The translations under genes and the position numbers were made by a program. A stretch of 64,000 bases of DNA from Streptomyces coeruleorubidus (GTDB lineage: Bacteria; Actinomycetota; Actinomycetes; Streptomycetales; Streptomycetaceae): positions 5,890,001 through 5,954,000 of the forward strand of contig NZ_CP118527.1 in NCBI RefSeq assembly GCF_028885415.1, given 5' to 3'. Below the pieces are notes generated by a model. It saw only the letters and a list, made by a program, of their open reading frames with translations, had not been told where the DNA came from and did no database searches. Shown here piece after piece: positions 25,465 through 34,796 of this stretch (its first letter is position 1; the number at the start of each line of letters is the position of its first letter).

Positions 25465-26208
25465 ATGGATCCGGCTGCTGTAGTTTCGGCATTTCCCGGG
25501 GTGGAGGAGTTCGAGGGGATCCCTGATGCCTGGCACTGGTCCCCTGTGCCAGGCCTGGACTTCGCTGCAGCTCTTAGTGCTGATGGGCGCCATCTCTTCC
25601 AGGTGAATGCTCGCGACACGTACGACCAGGCACTGGTGGGTGCGCTTCTCCAGGCTGCACGCGAAAACAGTTCGCTGTTGCTGGAAAAAGGTGCGCTGCT
25701 GAGCACTCTCCAAGGCTTTCGTCACCCCGGGCGAGACTTCGAAGTCCTCGCGGTCGCACGGCCCGGGGTTCATCGCTACCATGAAGTTCAGCAGCCCGAG
25801 CTCCAGCAGGTCACATGGGCAGTCTTTCCCGGCTATGCATGTGAATTTGCGGACCCGAGCCGCTACTCACTCGAAGACGCACGGGAGAGTTTCATCCGGT
25901 TCCTCTCGCCGGCCAATCTCAACAGGGAACCCGTGCCGTTTCTCAGGCTTTGGTACGACAACACGGTCACTAAGGGGGGAACTGACGGCCCGGACGGAAT
26001 CCTCGCAGCGGAGACCACGCTGTACCGGGAGATCAAACTACTTGAAGGCGCGCCGGGCAGTTTCGTCCGGTTCGAAAACTTCCGAGGGCGCGTTTTCCGT
26101 ATCGAGTGGGACTCGGAGCGAACCTGGACTCTCGCCGAAGAGGGCAGCGGTCCGGACGCTCTCGCCATTTCTGACATGTTGTCGTTCGTGGAGCAGTCCC
26201 TGCGATGA
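25465..26208 (+). CDS. Probable immunity protein for the second Rhs toxin
   Basis: A 247-residue protein, ATG at 25465 behind GGGGAGG and 12 bp after the rhs stop, the classical immunity place. It is soluble, with alternating strands and helices (DAWHWSPVPGLDFAAALSAD, LEVLAVARPG-type strands, YACEFADPSRYSLEDARES). No family is recognised. It overlaps the next gene by ATGA, so the two are one unit. Retained immunity would matter if the toxin is restored or comes from kin. Confidence 0.6.
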   Translation: MDPAAVVSAFPGVEEFEGIPDAWHWSPVPGLDFAAALSADGRHLFQVNARDTYDQALVGALLQAARENSSLLLEKGALLSTLQGFRHPGRDFEVLAVARPGVHRYHEVQQPELQQVTWAVFPGYACEFADPSRYSLEDARESFIRFLSPANLNREPVPFLRLWYDNTVTKGGTDGPDGILAAETTLYREIKLLEGAPGSFVRFENFRGRVFRIEWDSERTWTLAEEGSGPDALAISDMLSFVEQSLR

Positions 26209-26594
26209 CGCAGCCCCGCCTGCGGGTCACCGTGGCCGACGACGAGGTCTGGGACGACCCATCCGACTGGCAGATCAAGCGGCTTTTCGCCGGGCTCAAC
26301 GCGCGTCGGCACTTCCTCGTGCTCGAGCGACTCGACGTGCCGGAGGGCGAGTTCGGGCAGCACTACCTGCAGATCGCGCTCCGTGACGATCTGACGCTGC
26401 TGCTCGAATATCGAGACGGAAGCGCCGCCGCGCACTATCGCGCGGAAGTGAGCGTGCCGTCGGACCAGGGAGGCGCCGATCTGGTGATCCCTGTCATGCT
26501 GGAATGGGCCGCCCGCCGACCGGGCTGGCGTACGGCATTGCCCTGGGTGCGCTGGGATGCGGACCGGGAACGTGCCTGGGACGACCGGCCGTGA
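26205..26594 (+). CDS. Imm1-like immunity protein
   Basis: A 129-residue protein overlapping the upstream gene by ATGA. Features are DWQIKRLFAGLNARRHFLVLERLD, YLQIALRDDLTLLLEYRDGSAAAHYRAEVS, LVIPVMLEWAARRPGWRTALPWVRWD: an aromatic- and charge-rich small fold that recalls the Imm1 family seen next to actinobacterial toxins. The resemblance is by eye. It could also be a second immunity factor for the HNH-like toxin. Position after the immunity gene supports the general role. Confidence 0.6.
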   Translation: MTQPRLRVTVADDEVWDDPSDWQIKRLFAGLNARRHFLVLERLDVPEGEFGQHYLQIALRDDLTLLLEYRDGSAAAHYRAEVSVPSDQGGADLVIPVMLEWAARRPGWRTALPWVRWDADRERAWDDRP

Positions 26595-26628
26595 AGCCGC
26601 ATCAGCCGGGTGTCGGAACGATCTGCGA

Positions 26629-27010
26629 GTGAGCGTTCGGCAAAGGTTGGGTCGGGGCTGGTCCTGGCAGACCGAAGAAGTGCTGCGCCGCGCGGGCTGG
26701 CGCCCCGGGCGTTCGGTGCCGACCGAGACCTGGGAATCGGTCCTGCGTGAACGCGGCGCCTTCGTCGGCCACGAAGCCGCGCGCCGGTTCCTCTCCGAGC
26801 TCGGCGACCTGGTGACGTACGGATGGCCCGCCGGCTCGATCACTACCTCGTCGGCCGTCCGGAGCGGGGCGTCCCTCTACCCGTGGGCCCGGCGGACGAG
26901 GGCGCCGGCTTCTTGGGTATCACCGAGGACAGGGCGCTCCACCTCGTGCGGGACCGCGCGGACTGCTGTCCACGACGACCGACCAGGCGCTGGACCGCTT
27001 GGTGGCAGTG
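26629..27010 (+). pseudogene. Decayed SUKH-3 immunity gene
   Basis: From GTG 26629 the reading WSWQTEEVLRRAGWRPGRSV, then HEAARRFLSELGDLVTYG, matches the first domain of the 18390-19361 gene closely. Then about 20 codons (FDPLKAGWQDERFAWASREA of the relative) are missing, a 1-base loss near 26881 moves the frame (VGPADEGAGFLGITEDRALH reads in another frame), and another 1-base loss near 26963 shifts it again (TDQALDRLV). The last part runs into the following gene, whose first ~20 residues are the SUKH-3 tail. Three lesions make decay rather than error likely. Confidence 0.85.
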
Positions 27011-27463
27011 CACAGTGCCCAGTCACTCCTCTGTGGGACTGGCGGGCCGGCGGCGTGGGATGTCGCTTTCGAGCGGGGCGCACACCATCTCGGAACAGCA
27101 GTGATCGGGTTGGCCTTCAACTGTTCGCTCGAGGAAGCGTCGCCTCGGATTGTCCGGGCGACGCAGCTGCCGGACGTCGCTCAGCGCGCGTTCGCTTTCA
27201 CCGCCGCCGGTACAGCGGCACGGCTCAATGGCGCCTTGACTCCAGAGCTGTACGCCGCGCTGCGGGCGGAAGGCCCCGGCCGCAAGAGCATCGCCGTGAA
27301 CGCCATCGACGACACCCTCGACCATGTGCCGTTCCGGCAGCTGCCGCAGTGGCTCAAGTGGTGGAAGATCGCGTCAAAGGTGCGGGACAAACTGGAGGCC
27401 TGGCGACTGGAGGCGACCTACGCGATCAGTGACGCCTGGAAGGCGCTGCGCCAGTGGCGCTGA
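26999..27463 (+). CDS. Intact member of the ~150-residue Rhs-associated family
   Basis: A 154-residue protein starting GTG 26999 inside the SUKH-3 remnant, which gives its first ~20 residues (VAVHSAQSLLCG). The family body follows: AAWDVAFERGAHHLGTAVIG, SLEEASPRIVRATQLPDVAQ, FTAAGTAARLNGALTPELYA, IDDTLDHVPFRQLPQWLKWW, ending WKALRQWR. It is soluble and helical with many aromatics at the end. Two decayed copies at 12512-12980 and 19394-19575 also sit beside rhs cassettes, so it belongs to this locus, perhaps as immunity or accessory protein. No known family is recognised. Confidence 0.6.
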   Translation: MVAVHSAQSLLCGTGGPAAWDVAFERGAHHLGTAVIGLAFNCSLEEASPRIVRATQLPDVAQRAFAFTAAGTAARLNGALTPELYAALRAEGPGRKSIAVNAIDDTLDHVPFRQLPQWLKWWKIASKVRDKLEAWRLEATYAISDAWKALRQWR

Positions 27464-27529
27464 GGGAGGATCTCGGCTGTCGCGGCCGAGCGGGACGCCG
27501 CACACGAGCCCGACCGTGAGAGCCCTTGT

Positions 27530-27557
27530 TTGACCTACGTCACCCCCGGGGTATTCT
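27530..27557 (+). promoter_or_regulatory. Promoter of the S10 operon
   Basis: TTGACC (27530-27535), a 16-bp spacer and TATTCT (27552-27557) form a good housekeeping-sigma promoter, with transcription expected near 27563. The rplM promoter at 54571 has the same two hexamers with the same CCCCGG before the -10 box. Confidence 0.65.
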
Positions 27558-27942
27558 CTCCGGCTCGATTGGCGTCCGCCACACCCCGTATGGCAGACTG
27601 TCCGAGTTGCTCGGTCGAGTGTTGATGCTGCGCGCCTCCCGCCGGGAGGACCGAAAGCGAGTCCCACAGTACTCGTCGTCCCAACTGCCACACGGCAGCG
27701 CTGGGGCGGACGTACGGGAATCTTTCGGGAAGCGTCAGTGCGGCACCGGCCAGGCACCCGGTGGGCCTTCCGCCCCTGGCTCGCGGTTCCGGCAGGGCCG
27801 TGTGCAATCCCGCAGGGATGTTCGAACAAGGGACATCTGTGTCAGCGGGAGCGCGACACGCCCGACCGCGTGGGTCGGAGAACGAAGGGCATGGAACCAC
27901 CGGGTTCCAGAGCGTTACGAGAGACAGGACTACTGAGTAGCC
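27558..27942 (+). promoter_or_regulatory. Long leader of the S10 operon
   Basis: About 380 bp separate the predicted start of transcription from rpsJ, with no convincing ORF. A CCTCCC/GGGAGG hairpin (27635-27640 with 27644-27649) sits in the first third. Long leaders of S10 operons can be sites of autoregulation by L4 in gamma-proteobacteria, but I cannot recognise a known actinobacterial L4-responsive motif here. Confidence 0.4.
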
Positions 27943-28251
27943 ATGGCGGGACAGAAGATCCGCATCCGGCTCAAGGCCTACGACCACGAGGTCATCGACA
28001 GCTCGGCGAAGAAGATCGTCGAGACGGTGACGCGTACTGGTGCGTCGGTCGCGGGCCCGGTGCCGCTGCCCACTGAGAAGAACGTGTACTGCGTCATCAA
28101 GTCGCCGCACAAGTACAAGGACTCGCGCGAGCACTTCGAGATGCGCACGCACAAGCGCCTGATCGACATCCTCGACCCCACCCCCAAGACCGTTGACTCT
28201 CTGATGCGACTCGACCTCCCGGCCGGTGTCGACATCGAGATCAAGCTCTGA
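27943..28251 (+). CDS. rpsJ: 30S ribosomal protein S10
   Basis: A 102-residue S10 ([20 protein letters not shown] to [11 protein letters not shown]), normal length. S10 belongs to the 30S head and also serves as NusE in transcription antitermination. First gene of the S10 operon, 17 bp before rplC. The start ATG follows a leader with only a weak ribosome binding site, which is common in this genus. Confidence 0.98.
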   Translation: MAGQKIRIRLKAYDHEVIDSSAKKIVETVTRTGASVAGPVPLPTEKNVYCVIKSPHKYKDSREHFEMRTHKRLIDILDPTPKTVDSLMRLDLPAGVDIEIKL

Positions 28252-28268
28252 GGCCGGTGATCTGAGAG

Positions 28269-28913
28269 ATGGCTAAGCAGATCAAGGGCATCCTGGGCGA
28301 GAAGCTCGGCATGACGCAGGTGTGGGACGCGAACAACCGCGTCGTCCCGGTCACCGTCGTCAAGGCCGGCCCCAATGTCGTCACCCAGGTCCGTACGAAC
28401 GATGTCGACGGCTACGAGTCCGTCCAGATCGCTTTCGGCGAGATCGACCCGCGCAAGGTGAACAAGCCCCTCAAGGGCCACTTCGCCAAGGCCGACGTCA
28501 CCCCCCGTCGCCACCTCGTCGAGATCCGCACCGCGGACGCCTCCGAGTACACGCTGGGCCAGGAGATCACCGCTGAGGTGTTCGAGGCCGGCGTGAAGGT
28601 CGACGTGACCGGCAAGAGCAAGGGCAAGGGCTTCGCCGGTGTCATGAAGCGCCACAACTTCCGTGGCCTCGGCGCCGGACACGGCACCCAGCGCAAGCAC
28701 CGCTCTCCCGGTTCCATCGGTGGCTGCGCCACCCCGGGCCGTGTGTTCAAGGGCCTCCGCATGGCGGGTCGCATGGGCAACGAGCGGGTCACCACCCAGA
28801 ACCTGACCGTCCACGCCGTTGACGCGGAGAAGGGTCTGCTGCTCATCAAGGGCGCGGTTCCCGGTCCGAACGGCGGCCTCGTCCTGGTCCGCACCGCGGC
28901 CAAGGGGGCCTGA
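28269..28913 (+). CDS. rplC: 50S ribosomal protein L3
   Basis: A 214-residue L3 with the invariant stretch [26 protein letters not shown] near residues 135-160, which reaches toward the peptidyl transferase centre. L3 begins 50S assembly. Second gene of the operon; its TGA is 4 bp before the rplD ATG. Confidence 0.98.
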   Translation: MAKQIKGILGEKLGMTQVWDANNRVVPVTVVKAGPNVVTQVRTNDVDGYESVQIAFGEIDPRKVNKPLKGHFAKADVTPRRHLVEIRTADASEYTLGQEITAEVFEAGVKVDVTGKSKGKGFAGVMKRHNFRGLGAGHGTQRKHRSPGSIGGCATPGRVFKGLRMAGRMGNERVTTQNLTVHAVDAEKGLLLIKGAVPGPNGGLVLVRTAAKGA

Positions 28914-28917
28914 GGTA

Positions 28918-29574
28918 ATGAGCACTGTTGACATCCTTTCGCCGGCGGGCGACAAGGCCGGTTCCGTCGAGCTCCCCGCGGAGATCTTCGACGTCGAGAA
29001 GGTCAGCATTCCGCTGATCCACCAGGTCGTCGTCGCACAGCTGGCCGCTGCCCGCCAGGGCACGCACAAGACCAAGACCCGTGGCGAGGTCCGCGGCGGT
29101 GGCAAGAAGCCGTACCGCCAGAAGGGCACCGGTCGCGCCCGTCAGGGTTCGACCCGCGCGCCGCAGTTCGCCGGTGGTGGCGTCGTGCACGGTCCCGTGC
29201 CGCGCGACTACTCGCAGCGGACGCCCAAGAAGATGAAGGCTGCCGCGCTGCGTCACGCCCTCACCGACCGGGCCCGTCACAACCGCATCCACGTCGTCTC
29301 CGGCGTGGTCGAGGGCGAGACCCCCTCCACCAAGGCCGCCAAGAGCCTGTTCGGCAAGATCAGCGAGCGCAAGAACCTGCTCCTGGTCGTCGACCGCTCC
29401 GACGAGGCCGCGTGGCTGTCCGCCCGCAACCTGCCCCAGGTCCACATCCTGGAGCCGGGCCAGCTGAACACGTACGACGTTCTCGTCTCGGACGACGTGG
29501 TCTTCACCAAGGCCGCTTTCGAGTCCTTCGTCGCCGGCCCGAAGGCCAACGACACCGAAGGGAGCGAGGTCTGA
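28918..29574 (+). CDS. rplD: 50S ribosomal protein L4
   Basis: A 218-residue L4 starting at ATG 28918 ([20 protein letters not shown]). The loop that lines the exit tunnel is present ([25 protein letters not shown] around residues 55-80), where macrolide-resistance changes occur in other species. The stop overlaps rplW as TGATG. A longer upstream reading would run into rplC and is rejected. Confidence 0.97.
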   Translation: MSTVDILSPAGDKAGSVELPAEIFDVEKVSIPLIHQVVVAQLAAARQGTHKTKTRGEVRGGGKKPYRQKGTGRARQGSTRAPQFAGGGVVHGPVPRDYSQRTPKKMKAAALRHALTDRARHNRIHVVSGVVEGETPSTKAAKSLFGKISERKNLLLVVDRSDEAAWLSARNLPQVHILEPGQLNTYDVLVSDDVVFTKAAFESFVAGPKANDTEGSEV

Positions 29575-29993
29575 TGGCCATCCGTCACCCCGCTATCGCC
29601 TCGAAGGCCGCGAAGAAGGCCAAGGAGGCTCGCGTCAAGAAGGCGCGTCGCCACGCCACCGAGGGCAAGAACACCGTCGAGACCCCGCTGAGCAAGTCCT
29701 TCACGGACCCCCGTGACGTGCTGCTCAAGCCGGTCGTCTCGGAGAAGAGCTACGCGCTCCTCGACGAGGGCAAGTACACGTTCATCGTCGACCCGAGCGC
29801 CAACAAGACCCAGATCAAGCAGGCCGTTCAGGCGGTCTTCTCGGTCAAGGTCACCGGGGTCAACACGATCAACCGCCAGGGCAAGCGCAAGCGGACCCGC
29901 ACGGGCTTCGGCCAGCGCGCGTCCACCAAGCGCGCGATCGTGACCCTCGCCGAGGGCGACCGTATCGACATCTTCGGCGGTCCGACCGCGTAA
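29574..29993 (+). CDS. rplW: 50S ribosomal protein L23
   Basis: A 139-residue L23 starting ATG 29574, overlapping the rplD stop. The core is [20 protein letters not shown] to [10 protein letters not shown]23 forms the docking site for trigger factor and SRP at the tunnel exit. The first ~40 residues are a basic Lys/Ala extension typical of streptomycetes. Confidence 0.96.
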   Translation: MAIRHPAIASKAAKKAKEARVKKARRHATEGKNTVETPLSKSFTDPRDVLLKPVVSEKSYALLDEGKYTFIVDPSANKTQIKQAVQAVFSVKVTGVNTINRQGKRKRTRTGFGQRASTKRAIVTLAEGDRIDIFGGPTA

Positions 29994-30031
29994 GCGGTCA
30001 GGATCGTCCGGAATCGGACGAGGACTGAGAA

Positions 30032-30868
30032 ATGGGTATCCGCAAGTACAAGCCGACGACTCCTGGCCGTCGTGGTGCCAGCGTCGCCGACTTCGTCGAG
30101 GTCACGCGGTCCACGCCGGAGAAGTCGTTGGTCCGCCCCCTGCACAGCAAGGGTGGCCGTAACAACTCCGGTCGTGTGACCGTCCGCCACCAGGGTGGTG
30201 GCCACAAGCGCGCCTACCGCGTGATCGACTTCCGTCGTCACGACAAGGACGGCGTGCCGGCGAAGGTCGCGCACATCGAGTACGACCCCAACCGCACCGC
30301 GCGCATCGCGCTGCTGCACTACGCGGACGGCGAGAAGCGCTACATCCTCGCGCCGCGTGGCCTGTCGCAGGGCGACCGCGTCGAGAACGGTCCCGGGGCC
30401 GACATCAAGCCGGGCAACAACCTTGCCCTGCGCAACATCCCGGTCGGTACCACGCTGCACGCCATCGAGCTGCGTCCGGGCGGCGGTGCGAAGTTCGCCC
30501 GCTCCGCCGGCGCCTCCGTGCAGCTGCTCGCGAAGGAGGGCTCCATGGCCCACCTGCGCATGCCGTCCGGTGAGATCCGCCTGGTCGACGTCCGCTGCCG
30601 CGCCACTGTGGGCGAGGTCGGCAACGCCGAGCAGAGCAACATCAACTGGGGCAAGGCCGGTCGTAAGCGCTGGCTGGGCGTCCGCCCGACCGTGCGTGGT
30701 GTGGTCATGAACCCGGTTGACCACCCGCACGGTGGTGGTGAGGGCCGTACCTCCGGTGGTCGCCACCCGGTGTCCCCGTGGGGCAAGAAGGAAGGCCGTA
30801 CTCGTTCGCCCAAGAAGGCGTCGAACAAGTACATCGTCCGCCGCCGCAAGACGAACAAGAAGCGCTAG
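30032..30868 (+). CDS. rplB: 50S ribosomal protein L2
   Basis: A 278-residue L2 of normal length. It has [15 protein letters not shown] at the start, the conserved [23 protein letters not shown] loop near residues 228-250 that is needed for peptidyl transfer, and a basic tail. It binds domain IV of 23S rRNA. Fifth gene of the S10 operon. Confidence 0.98.
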   Translation: MGIRKYKPTTPGRRGASVADFVEVTRSTPEKSLVRPLHSKGGRNNSGRVTVRHQGGGHKRAYRVIDFRRHDKDGVPAKVAHIEYDPNRTARIALLHYADGEKRYILAPRGLSQGDRVENGPGADIKPGNNLALRNIPVGTTLHAIELRPGGGAKFARSAGASVQLLAKEGSMAHLRMPSGEIRLVDVRCRATVGEVGNAEQSNINWGKAGRKRWLGVRPTVRGVVMNPVDHPHGGGEGRTSGGRHPVSPWGKKEGRTRSPKKASNKYIVRRRKTNKKR

Positions 30869-30880
30869 GAGCGGGTTTAG

Positions 30881-31162
30881 ATGCCGCGCAGTCTCAAGAA
30901 GGGGCCCTTCGTCGACGACCACCTGATCAAGAAGGTGGACGCCCAGAACGAAGCCGGCACCAAGAACGTCATCAAGACCTGGTCCCGTCGCTCCATGATC
31001 GTGCCGGCCATGCTCGGCCACACGCTCGCGGTGCACAACGGCAAGACCCACATTCCGGTGTTTGTCACCGAGTCGATGGTCGGCCACAAGCTCGGCGAGT
31101 TCTCGCCGACGCGCACCTTCCGGGGTCACGTCAAGGACGACCGGAAGTCGAAGCGCCGCTAA
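30881..31162 (+). CDS. rpsS: 30S ribosomal protein S19
   Basis: A 93-residue S19 ([20 protein letters not shown] to [13 protein letters not shown]), normal length. It forms part of the 30S head with S13 near the A and P sites. It starts 12 bp after rplB and is followed by a 42-bp gap to rplV. Confidence 0.98.
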   Translation: MPRSLKKGPFVDDHLIKKVDAQNEAGTKNVIKTWSRRSMIVPAMLGHTLAVHNGKTHIPVFVTESMVGHKLGEFSPTRTFRGHVKDDRKSKRR

Positions 31163-31204
31163 GCGCGGGGTGGAATGACCATGACAGACACTGGAAGGAC
31201 AACC

Positions 31205-31552
31205 ATGGAAGCCAGGGCCCAGGCGCGGTACATCCGCGTCACGCCCATGAAGGCCCGCCGAGTGGTGGACCTCATCCGTGGCCTGAACGCCACGGAGGCT
31301 CAGGCGGTCCTGCGTTTCGCCCCGCAGGCCGCGAGCGTGCCGGTCGGCAAGGTGCTGGACAGCGCCATCGCCAACGCCGCGCACAACTACGACCACACCG
31401 ATGTCGACAGCCTCTACATCTCCGAGGCCTACGTCGACGAGGGCCCGACCCTGAAGCGGTTCCGTCCGCGCGCCCAGGGCCGTGCCTACCGGATCCGCAA
31501 GCGGACCAGCCACATCACCGTGGTCGTCAGCAGCAAGGAAGGAACCCGGTAA
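31205..31552 (+). CDS. rplV: 50S ribosomal protein L22
   Basis: A 115-residue L22 starting at ATG 31205 ([20 protein letters not shown]) with GGAAGGA 6-9 bp upstream. An in-frame ATG at 31175 would add 10 residues not usual for the family and has a poorer site. The long beta hairpin ([20 protein letters not shown]) lines the exit tunnel. The TAA overlaps the rpsC start (TAATG). Confidence 0.95.
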   Translation: MEARAQARYIRVTPMKARRVVDLIRGLNATEAQAVLRFAPQAASVPVGKVLDSAIANAAHNYDHTDVDSLYISEAYVDEGPTLKRFRPRAQGRAYRIRKRTSHITVVVSSKEGTR

Positions 31553-32376
31553 TGGGCCAGAAGGTAAACCCGCACGGGTTCCGGCTCGGTGTCACGACCG
31601 ACTTCAAGTCGCGTTGGTACGCCGACAAGCTGTACAAGGACTACGTCAAGGAAGACGTCGCCATCCGTCGGATGATGACGTCCGGCATGGAGCGCGCCGG
31701 CATCTCCAAGGTCGAGATCGAGCGCACCCGTGACCGTGTGCGTGTGGACATCCACACCGCGCGTCCGGGCATCGTCATCGGGCGCCGCGGCGCCGAGGCC
31801 GACCGCATCCGCGGTGACCTGGAGAAGCTGACCGGCAAGCAGGTCCAGCTGAACATCCTCGAGGTCAAGAACCCGGAGACGGACGCTCAGCTGGTGGCCC
31901 AGGCCGTCGCCGAGCAGCTGTCCTCCCGCGTCTCCTTCCGCCGTGCCATGCGCAAGAGCATGCAGTCGGCGATGAAGGCCGGCGCCAAGGGCATCAAGAT
32001 CCAGTGCGGTGGCCGCCTCGGTGGCGCCGAGATGTCCCGCTCGGAGTTCTACCGTGAGGGCCGTGTGCCCCTGCACACGCTCCGCGCGAACGTGGACTAC
32101 GGCTTCTTCGAGGCCAAGACGACCTTCGGCCGCATCGGTGTGAAGGTCTGGATCTACAAGGGCGACGTCAAGAACATCGCCGAGGTCCGCGCCGAGAACG
32201 CCGCTGCCCGTGCGGGTAACCGCCCGGCCCGCGGCGGTGCCGACCGCCCGGCCCGTGGTGGCCGCGGTGGCGAGCGGCGCGGTCGCAAGCCGCAGCAGGC
32301 TGCCGGCGCCGAGGCCCCCAAGGCCGAGGCTCCCGCGTCCGCCGCTCCGGCTGAGAGCACCGGAACGGAGGCCTGA
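31552..32376 (+). CDS. rpsC: 30S ribosomal protein S3
   Basis: A 274-residue S3 starting ATG 31552, overlapping the rplV stop. N-terminal KH-like RNA-binding core with [20 protein letters not shown] at about 80-100, then the C-terminal domain with [18 protein letters not shown]. The last ~55 residues are a low-complexity tail rich in Arg, Gly, Ala and Pro, longer than in E. coli but usual in actinobacteria. S3 guards the mRNA entry channel. Confidence 0.97.
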   Translation: MGQKVNPHGFRLGVTTDFKSRWYADKLYKDYVKEDVAIRRMMTSGMERAGISKVEIERTRDRVRVDIHTARPGIVIGRRGAEADRIRGDLEKLTGKQVQLNILEVKNPETDAQLVAQAVAEQLSSRVSFRRAMRKSMQSAMKAGAKGIKIQCGGRLGGAEMSRSEFYREGRVPLHTLRANVDYGFFEAKTTFGRIGVKVWIYKGDVKNIAEVRAENAAARAGNRPARGGADRPARGGRGGERRGRKPQQAAGAEAPKAEAPASAAPAESTGTEA

Positions 32377-32381
32377 CCGAA

Positions 32382-32801
32382 ATGCTGATCCCCCGTAGGG
32401 TCAAGCACCGCAAGCAGCACCACCCCAAGCGCAGTGGTATGGCCAAGGGTGGCACTGAGGTCGCGTTCGGCGAGTACGGCATCCAGGCGCTGACCCCGGC
32501 GTACGTGACGAACCGTCAGATCGAGGCCGCTCGTATCGCCATGACGCGTCACATCAAGCGTGGTGGCAAGGTCTGGATCAACATCTACCCGGACCGCCCC
32601 CTCACCAAGAAGCCGGCCGAGACCCGCATGGGTTCCGGTAAGGGCTCGCCGGAGTGGTGGGTGGCCAACGTCAAGCCCGGACGCGTGATGTTCGAGCTGT
32701 CGTACCCCAACGAGAAGATCGCGCGCGAGGCCCTGACCCGTGCGGCTCACAAGCTGCCGATGAAGTGCAAGATCGTCAAGCGCGAGGCAGGTGAAGCGTG
32801 A
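32382..32801 (+). CDS. rplP: 50S ribosomal protein L16
   Basis: A 139-residue L16 ([20 protein letters not shown]), normal length, positioning A-site tRNA near the central protuberance. The conserved [19 protein letters not shown] loop is present. The TGA overlaps the rpmC ATG (TGATG). Confidence 0.98.
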   Translation: MLIPRRVKHRKQHHPKRSGMAKGGTEVAFGEYGIQALTPAYVTNRQIEAARIAMTRHIKRGGKVWINIYPDRPLTKKPAETRMGSGKGSPEWWVANVKPGRVMFELSYPNEKIAREALTRAAHKLPMKCKIVKREAGEA

Positions 32802-33025
32802 TGTCGGCCGGTACCAAGGCGTCCGAGCTGCGCGAGCTGGGCAACGAGGAGCTCCTCAACAAGCTCCGCGAGGCCAAGGAAGAGCTGTTCAACCTCCGCT
32901 TCCAGGCGGCGACGGGCCAGCTCGAGAACCACGGTCGGCTCAAGGCCGTCCGCAAGGACATCGCGCGGATCTACACCCTGATGCGTGAGCGCGAGCTGGG
33001 CATCGAGACGGTGGAGAGCGCCTGA
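32801..33025 (+). CDS. rpmC: 50S ribosomal protein L29
   Basis: A 74-residue L29 starting at ATG 32801; a GTG 3 bp upstream is less likely because the ATG overlaps the rplP stop. Two helices with [20 protein letters not shown], the family signature, lie near the tunnel exit next to L23. It overlaps rpsQ by TGATG. Confidence 0.96.
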   Translation: MSAGTKASELRELGNEELLNKLREAKEELFNLRFQAATGQLENHGRLKAVRKDIARIYTLMRERELGIETVESA

Positions 33026-33312
33026 TGAGCGAGAGCAACGTGACTGAAGAGACCAAGACGGACCGCGGTTTCCGCAAGACCCGTGAGGGTCTGGTCGTCA
33101 GCGACAAGATGGACAAGACCGTCGTCGTCGCCGTCGAGGACCGCGTCAAGCACGCGCTGTACGGCAAGGTCATCCGCCGTACGAACAAGCTCAAGGCGCA
33201 CGACGAGCAGAACGCCGCCGGCGTGGGCGACCGGGTTCTCCTGATGGAGACCCGCCCGCTCTCGGCGACGAAGCGCTGGCGCGTCGTGGAGATCCTCGAG
33301 AAGGCGAAGTAA
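33025..33312 (+). CDS. rpsQ: 30S ribosomal protein S17
   Basis: A 95-residue S17 with the OB-fold core [20 protein letters not shown], then [19 protein letters not shown] and [21 protein letters not shown]. It binds 16S rRNA helices 7 and 11 early in assembly. It is the last gene of the S10 block. A 227-bp hairpin-rich spacer separates it from rplN. Confidence 0.97.
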   Translation: MSESNVTEETKTDRGFRKTREGLVVSDKMDKTVVVAVEDRVKHALYGKVIRRTNKLKAHDEQNAAGVGDRVLLMETRPLSATKRWRVVEILEKAK

Positions 33313-33316
33313 TCAA

Positions 33317-33392
33317 GCGGGGGCTCCGCTCCCGCTGACCCCCGCCGGGGGCTCCGCCCCCCGGCCCCCGGGCCGACGGCTCGCCGTCGGCC
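33317..33392 (+). repeat. Cluster of GC-rich hairpins between rpsQ and rplN
   Basis: Three adjacent stem-loops are visible: 33317-33335 (GCGGG...CCCGC), 33345-33364 (CCGGGGG...CCCCCCGG) and 33371-33392 (GGCCGACGG-CTCG-CCGTCGGCC, a 9-bp stem). More GGCCG/CGGCC pairings follow to about 33420. The gap is 227 bp in a cluster where most other junctions overlap or are a few bases. It could act as a partial terminator or processing site between the S10 and spc units, or be a repeat element. Confidence 0.6.
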
Positions 33393-33539
33393 TCGGCCGC
33401 GGCGGCCGTGCGGCCCCCGGCGGAGGTTGTCGCCTACTGAGGCTTAAGTAATTCCTTCGGGGGCTACCCCGCAGGACAGTTCCGCCAGGCTCTCCGGCTC
33501 AACCTCCGGAGGGAACCGGCAGACAACCAGGAGATAGAC

Positions 33540-33908
33540 GTGATCCAGCAGGAGTCGCGACTGCGTGTCGCCGACAACACGGGTGCGAAGGAGATCCTCT
33601 GCATCCGTGTGCTCGGCGGCTCCGGTCGCCGCTACGCGGGTATCGGTGACGTCATCGTCGCCACCGTCAAGGACGCGATCCCCGGTGGCAACGTGAAGAA
33701 GGGTGACGTCGTCAAGGCGGTCATCGTTCGCACCGTCAAGGAGCGCCGCCGTCCGGACGGCTCGTACATCCGCTTCGACGAGAACGCCGCCGTCATTCTG
33801 AAGAACGACGGCGACCCTCGTGGCACCCGTATCTTCGGCCCGGTCGGCCGTGAGCTGCGCGAGAAGAAGTTCATGAAGATCATCTCCCTCGCGCCGGAGG
33901 TGCTGTGA
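33540..33908 (+). CDS. rplN: 50S ribosomal protein L14
   Basis: A 122-residue L14 with GTG start behind AGGAGA at about 33528-33533. The start [20 protein letters not shown] and the end [16 protein letters not shown] are standard. It forms bridges B5/B8 with the small subunit and is the docking site for the silencing factor RsfS. First gene of the spc operon. Confidence 0.98.
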   Translation: MIQQESRLRVADNTGAKEILCIRVLGGSGRRYAGIGDVIVATVKDAIPGGNVKKGDVVKAVIVRTVKERRRPDGSYIRFDENAAVILKNDGDPRGTRIFGPVGRELREKKFMKIISLAPEVL

Positions 33909-33910
33909 GC

Positions 33911-34234
33911 ATGAAGATCAAGAAGGGCGACCTGGTCCAGGTCATCACCGGCAAGGACAAGGGCAAGCAGGGCAAGGTCATCGCGGCCTTCCCCCGCGAG
34001 GACCGTGTCCTGGTCGAGGGTGTCAACCGGGTCAAGAAGCACACCAAGGCCGGTCCGACGGCTCGCGGTTCGCAGGCCGGCGGCATCGTCACCACCGAGG
34101 CGCCGATCCACGTCTCCAACGTCCAGCTGGTCGTGGAGAAGGACGGCAACAAGGTCGTGACCCGCGTCGGTTACCGCTTCGACGACGAAGGCAACAAGAT
34201 CCGCGTTGCCAAGCGGACGGGTGAGGACATCTGA
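33911..34234 (+). CDS. rplX: 50S ribosomal protein L24
   Basis: A 107-residue L24 from ATG 33911 ([20 protein letters not shown]), a KOW-domain protein that starts 50S assembly. A GTG at 33905 overlapping the rplN stop is possible, but GGAGG at 33896-33900 is better spaced for the ATG. It overlaps rplE by TGATG. Confidence 0.95.
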   Translation: MKIKKGDLVQVITGKDKGKQGKVIAAFPREDRVLVEGVNRVKKHTKAGPTARGSQAGGIVTTEAPIHVSNVQLVVEKDGNKVVTRVGYRFDDEGNKIRVAKRTGEDI

Positions 34235-34791
34235 TGACGACCACCACCAGCCCGCGTCTGAAGCAGAAGTACCGTGAGGAGATCACGGGCAAGCTGCGTG
34301 ACGAGTTCAAGTACGAGAACGTCATGCAGATCCCCGGTCTCGTGAAGATCGTGGTCAACATGGGTGTGGGCGACGCCGCCCGCGACTCCAAGCTGATCGA
34401 GGGCGCCATCCGCGACCTCACCACGATCACCGGTCAGAAGCCGGCCGTCACCAAGGCCCGCAAGTCCATCGCGCAGTTCAAGCTGCGTGAGGGTCAGCCG
34501 ATCGGTGCCCACGTCACGCTCCGTGGCGACCGCATGTGGGAGTTCCTGGACCGCACCCTGTCGCTCGCGCTGCCGCGCATCCGCGACTTCCGCGGCCTGT
34601 CCCCCAAGCAGTTCGACGGCCGTGGCAACTACACCTTCGGTCTCACGGAGCAGGTCATGTTCCACGAGATCGACCAGGACAAGATCGACCGCGTCCGGGG
34701 TATGGACATCACCGTGGTCACCACGGCGACCAACGACGCTGAGGGCCGCGCGCTCCTTCGTCACCTCGGCTTCCCCTTCAAGGAGGCGTGA
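34234..34791 (+). CDS. rplE: 50S ribosomal protein L5
   Basis: A 185-residue L5 with [20 protein letters not shown] at the start and the family block [21 protein letters not shown]5 binds 5S rRNA and contacts P-site tRNA. It overlaps both neighbours' coding junctions closely: TGATG at its start, and 5 bp to rpsN. Confidence 0.98.
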   Translation: MTTTTSPRLKQKYREEITGKLRDEFKYENVMQIPGLVKIVVNMGVGDAARDSKLIEGAIRDLTTITGQKPAVTKARKSIAQFKLREGQPIGAHVTLRGDRMWEFLDRTLSLALPRIRDFRGLSPKQFDGRGNYTFGLTEQVMFHEIDQDKIDRVRGMDITVVTTATNDAEGRALLRHLGFPFKEA

Positions 34792-34796
34792 GCGAG

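Noticed and set aside
28819..29574. A longer rplD start upstream
   Set aside because: It would overlap rplC; the ATG at 28918 gives the normal L4 start and length.
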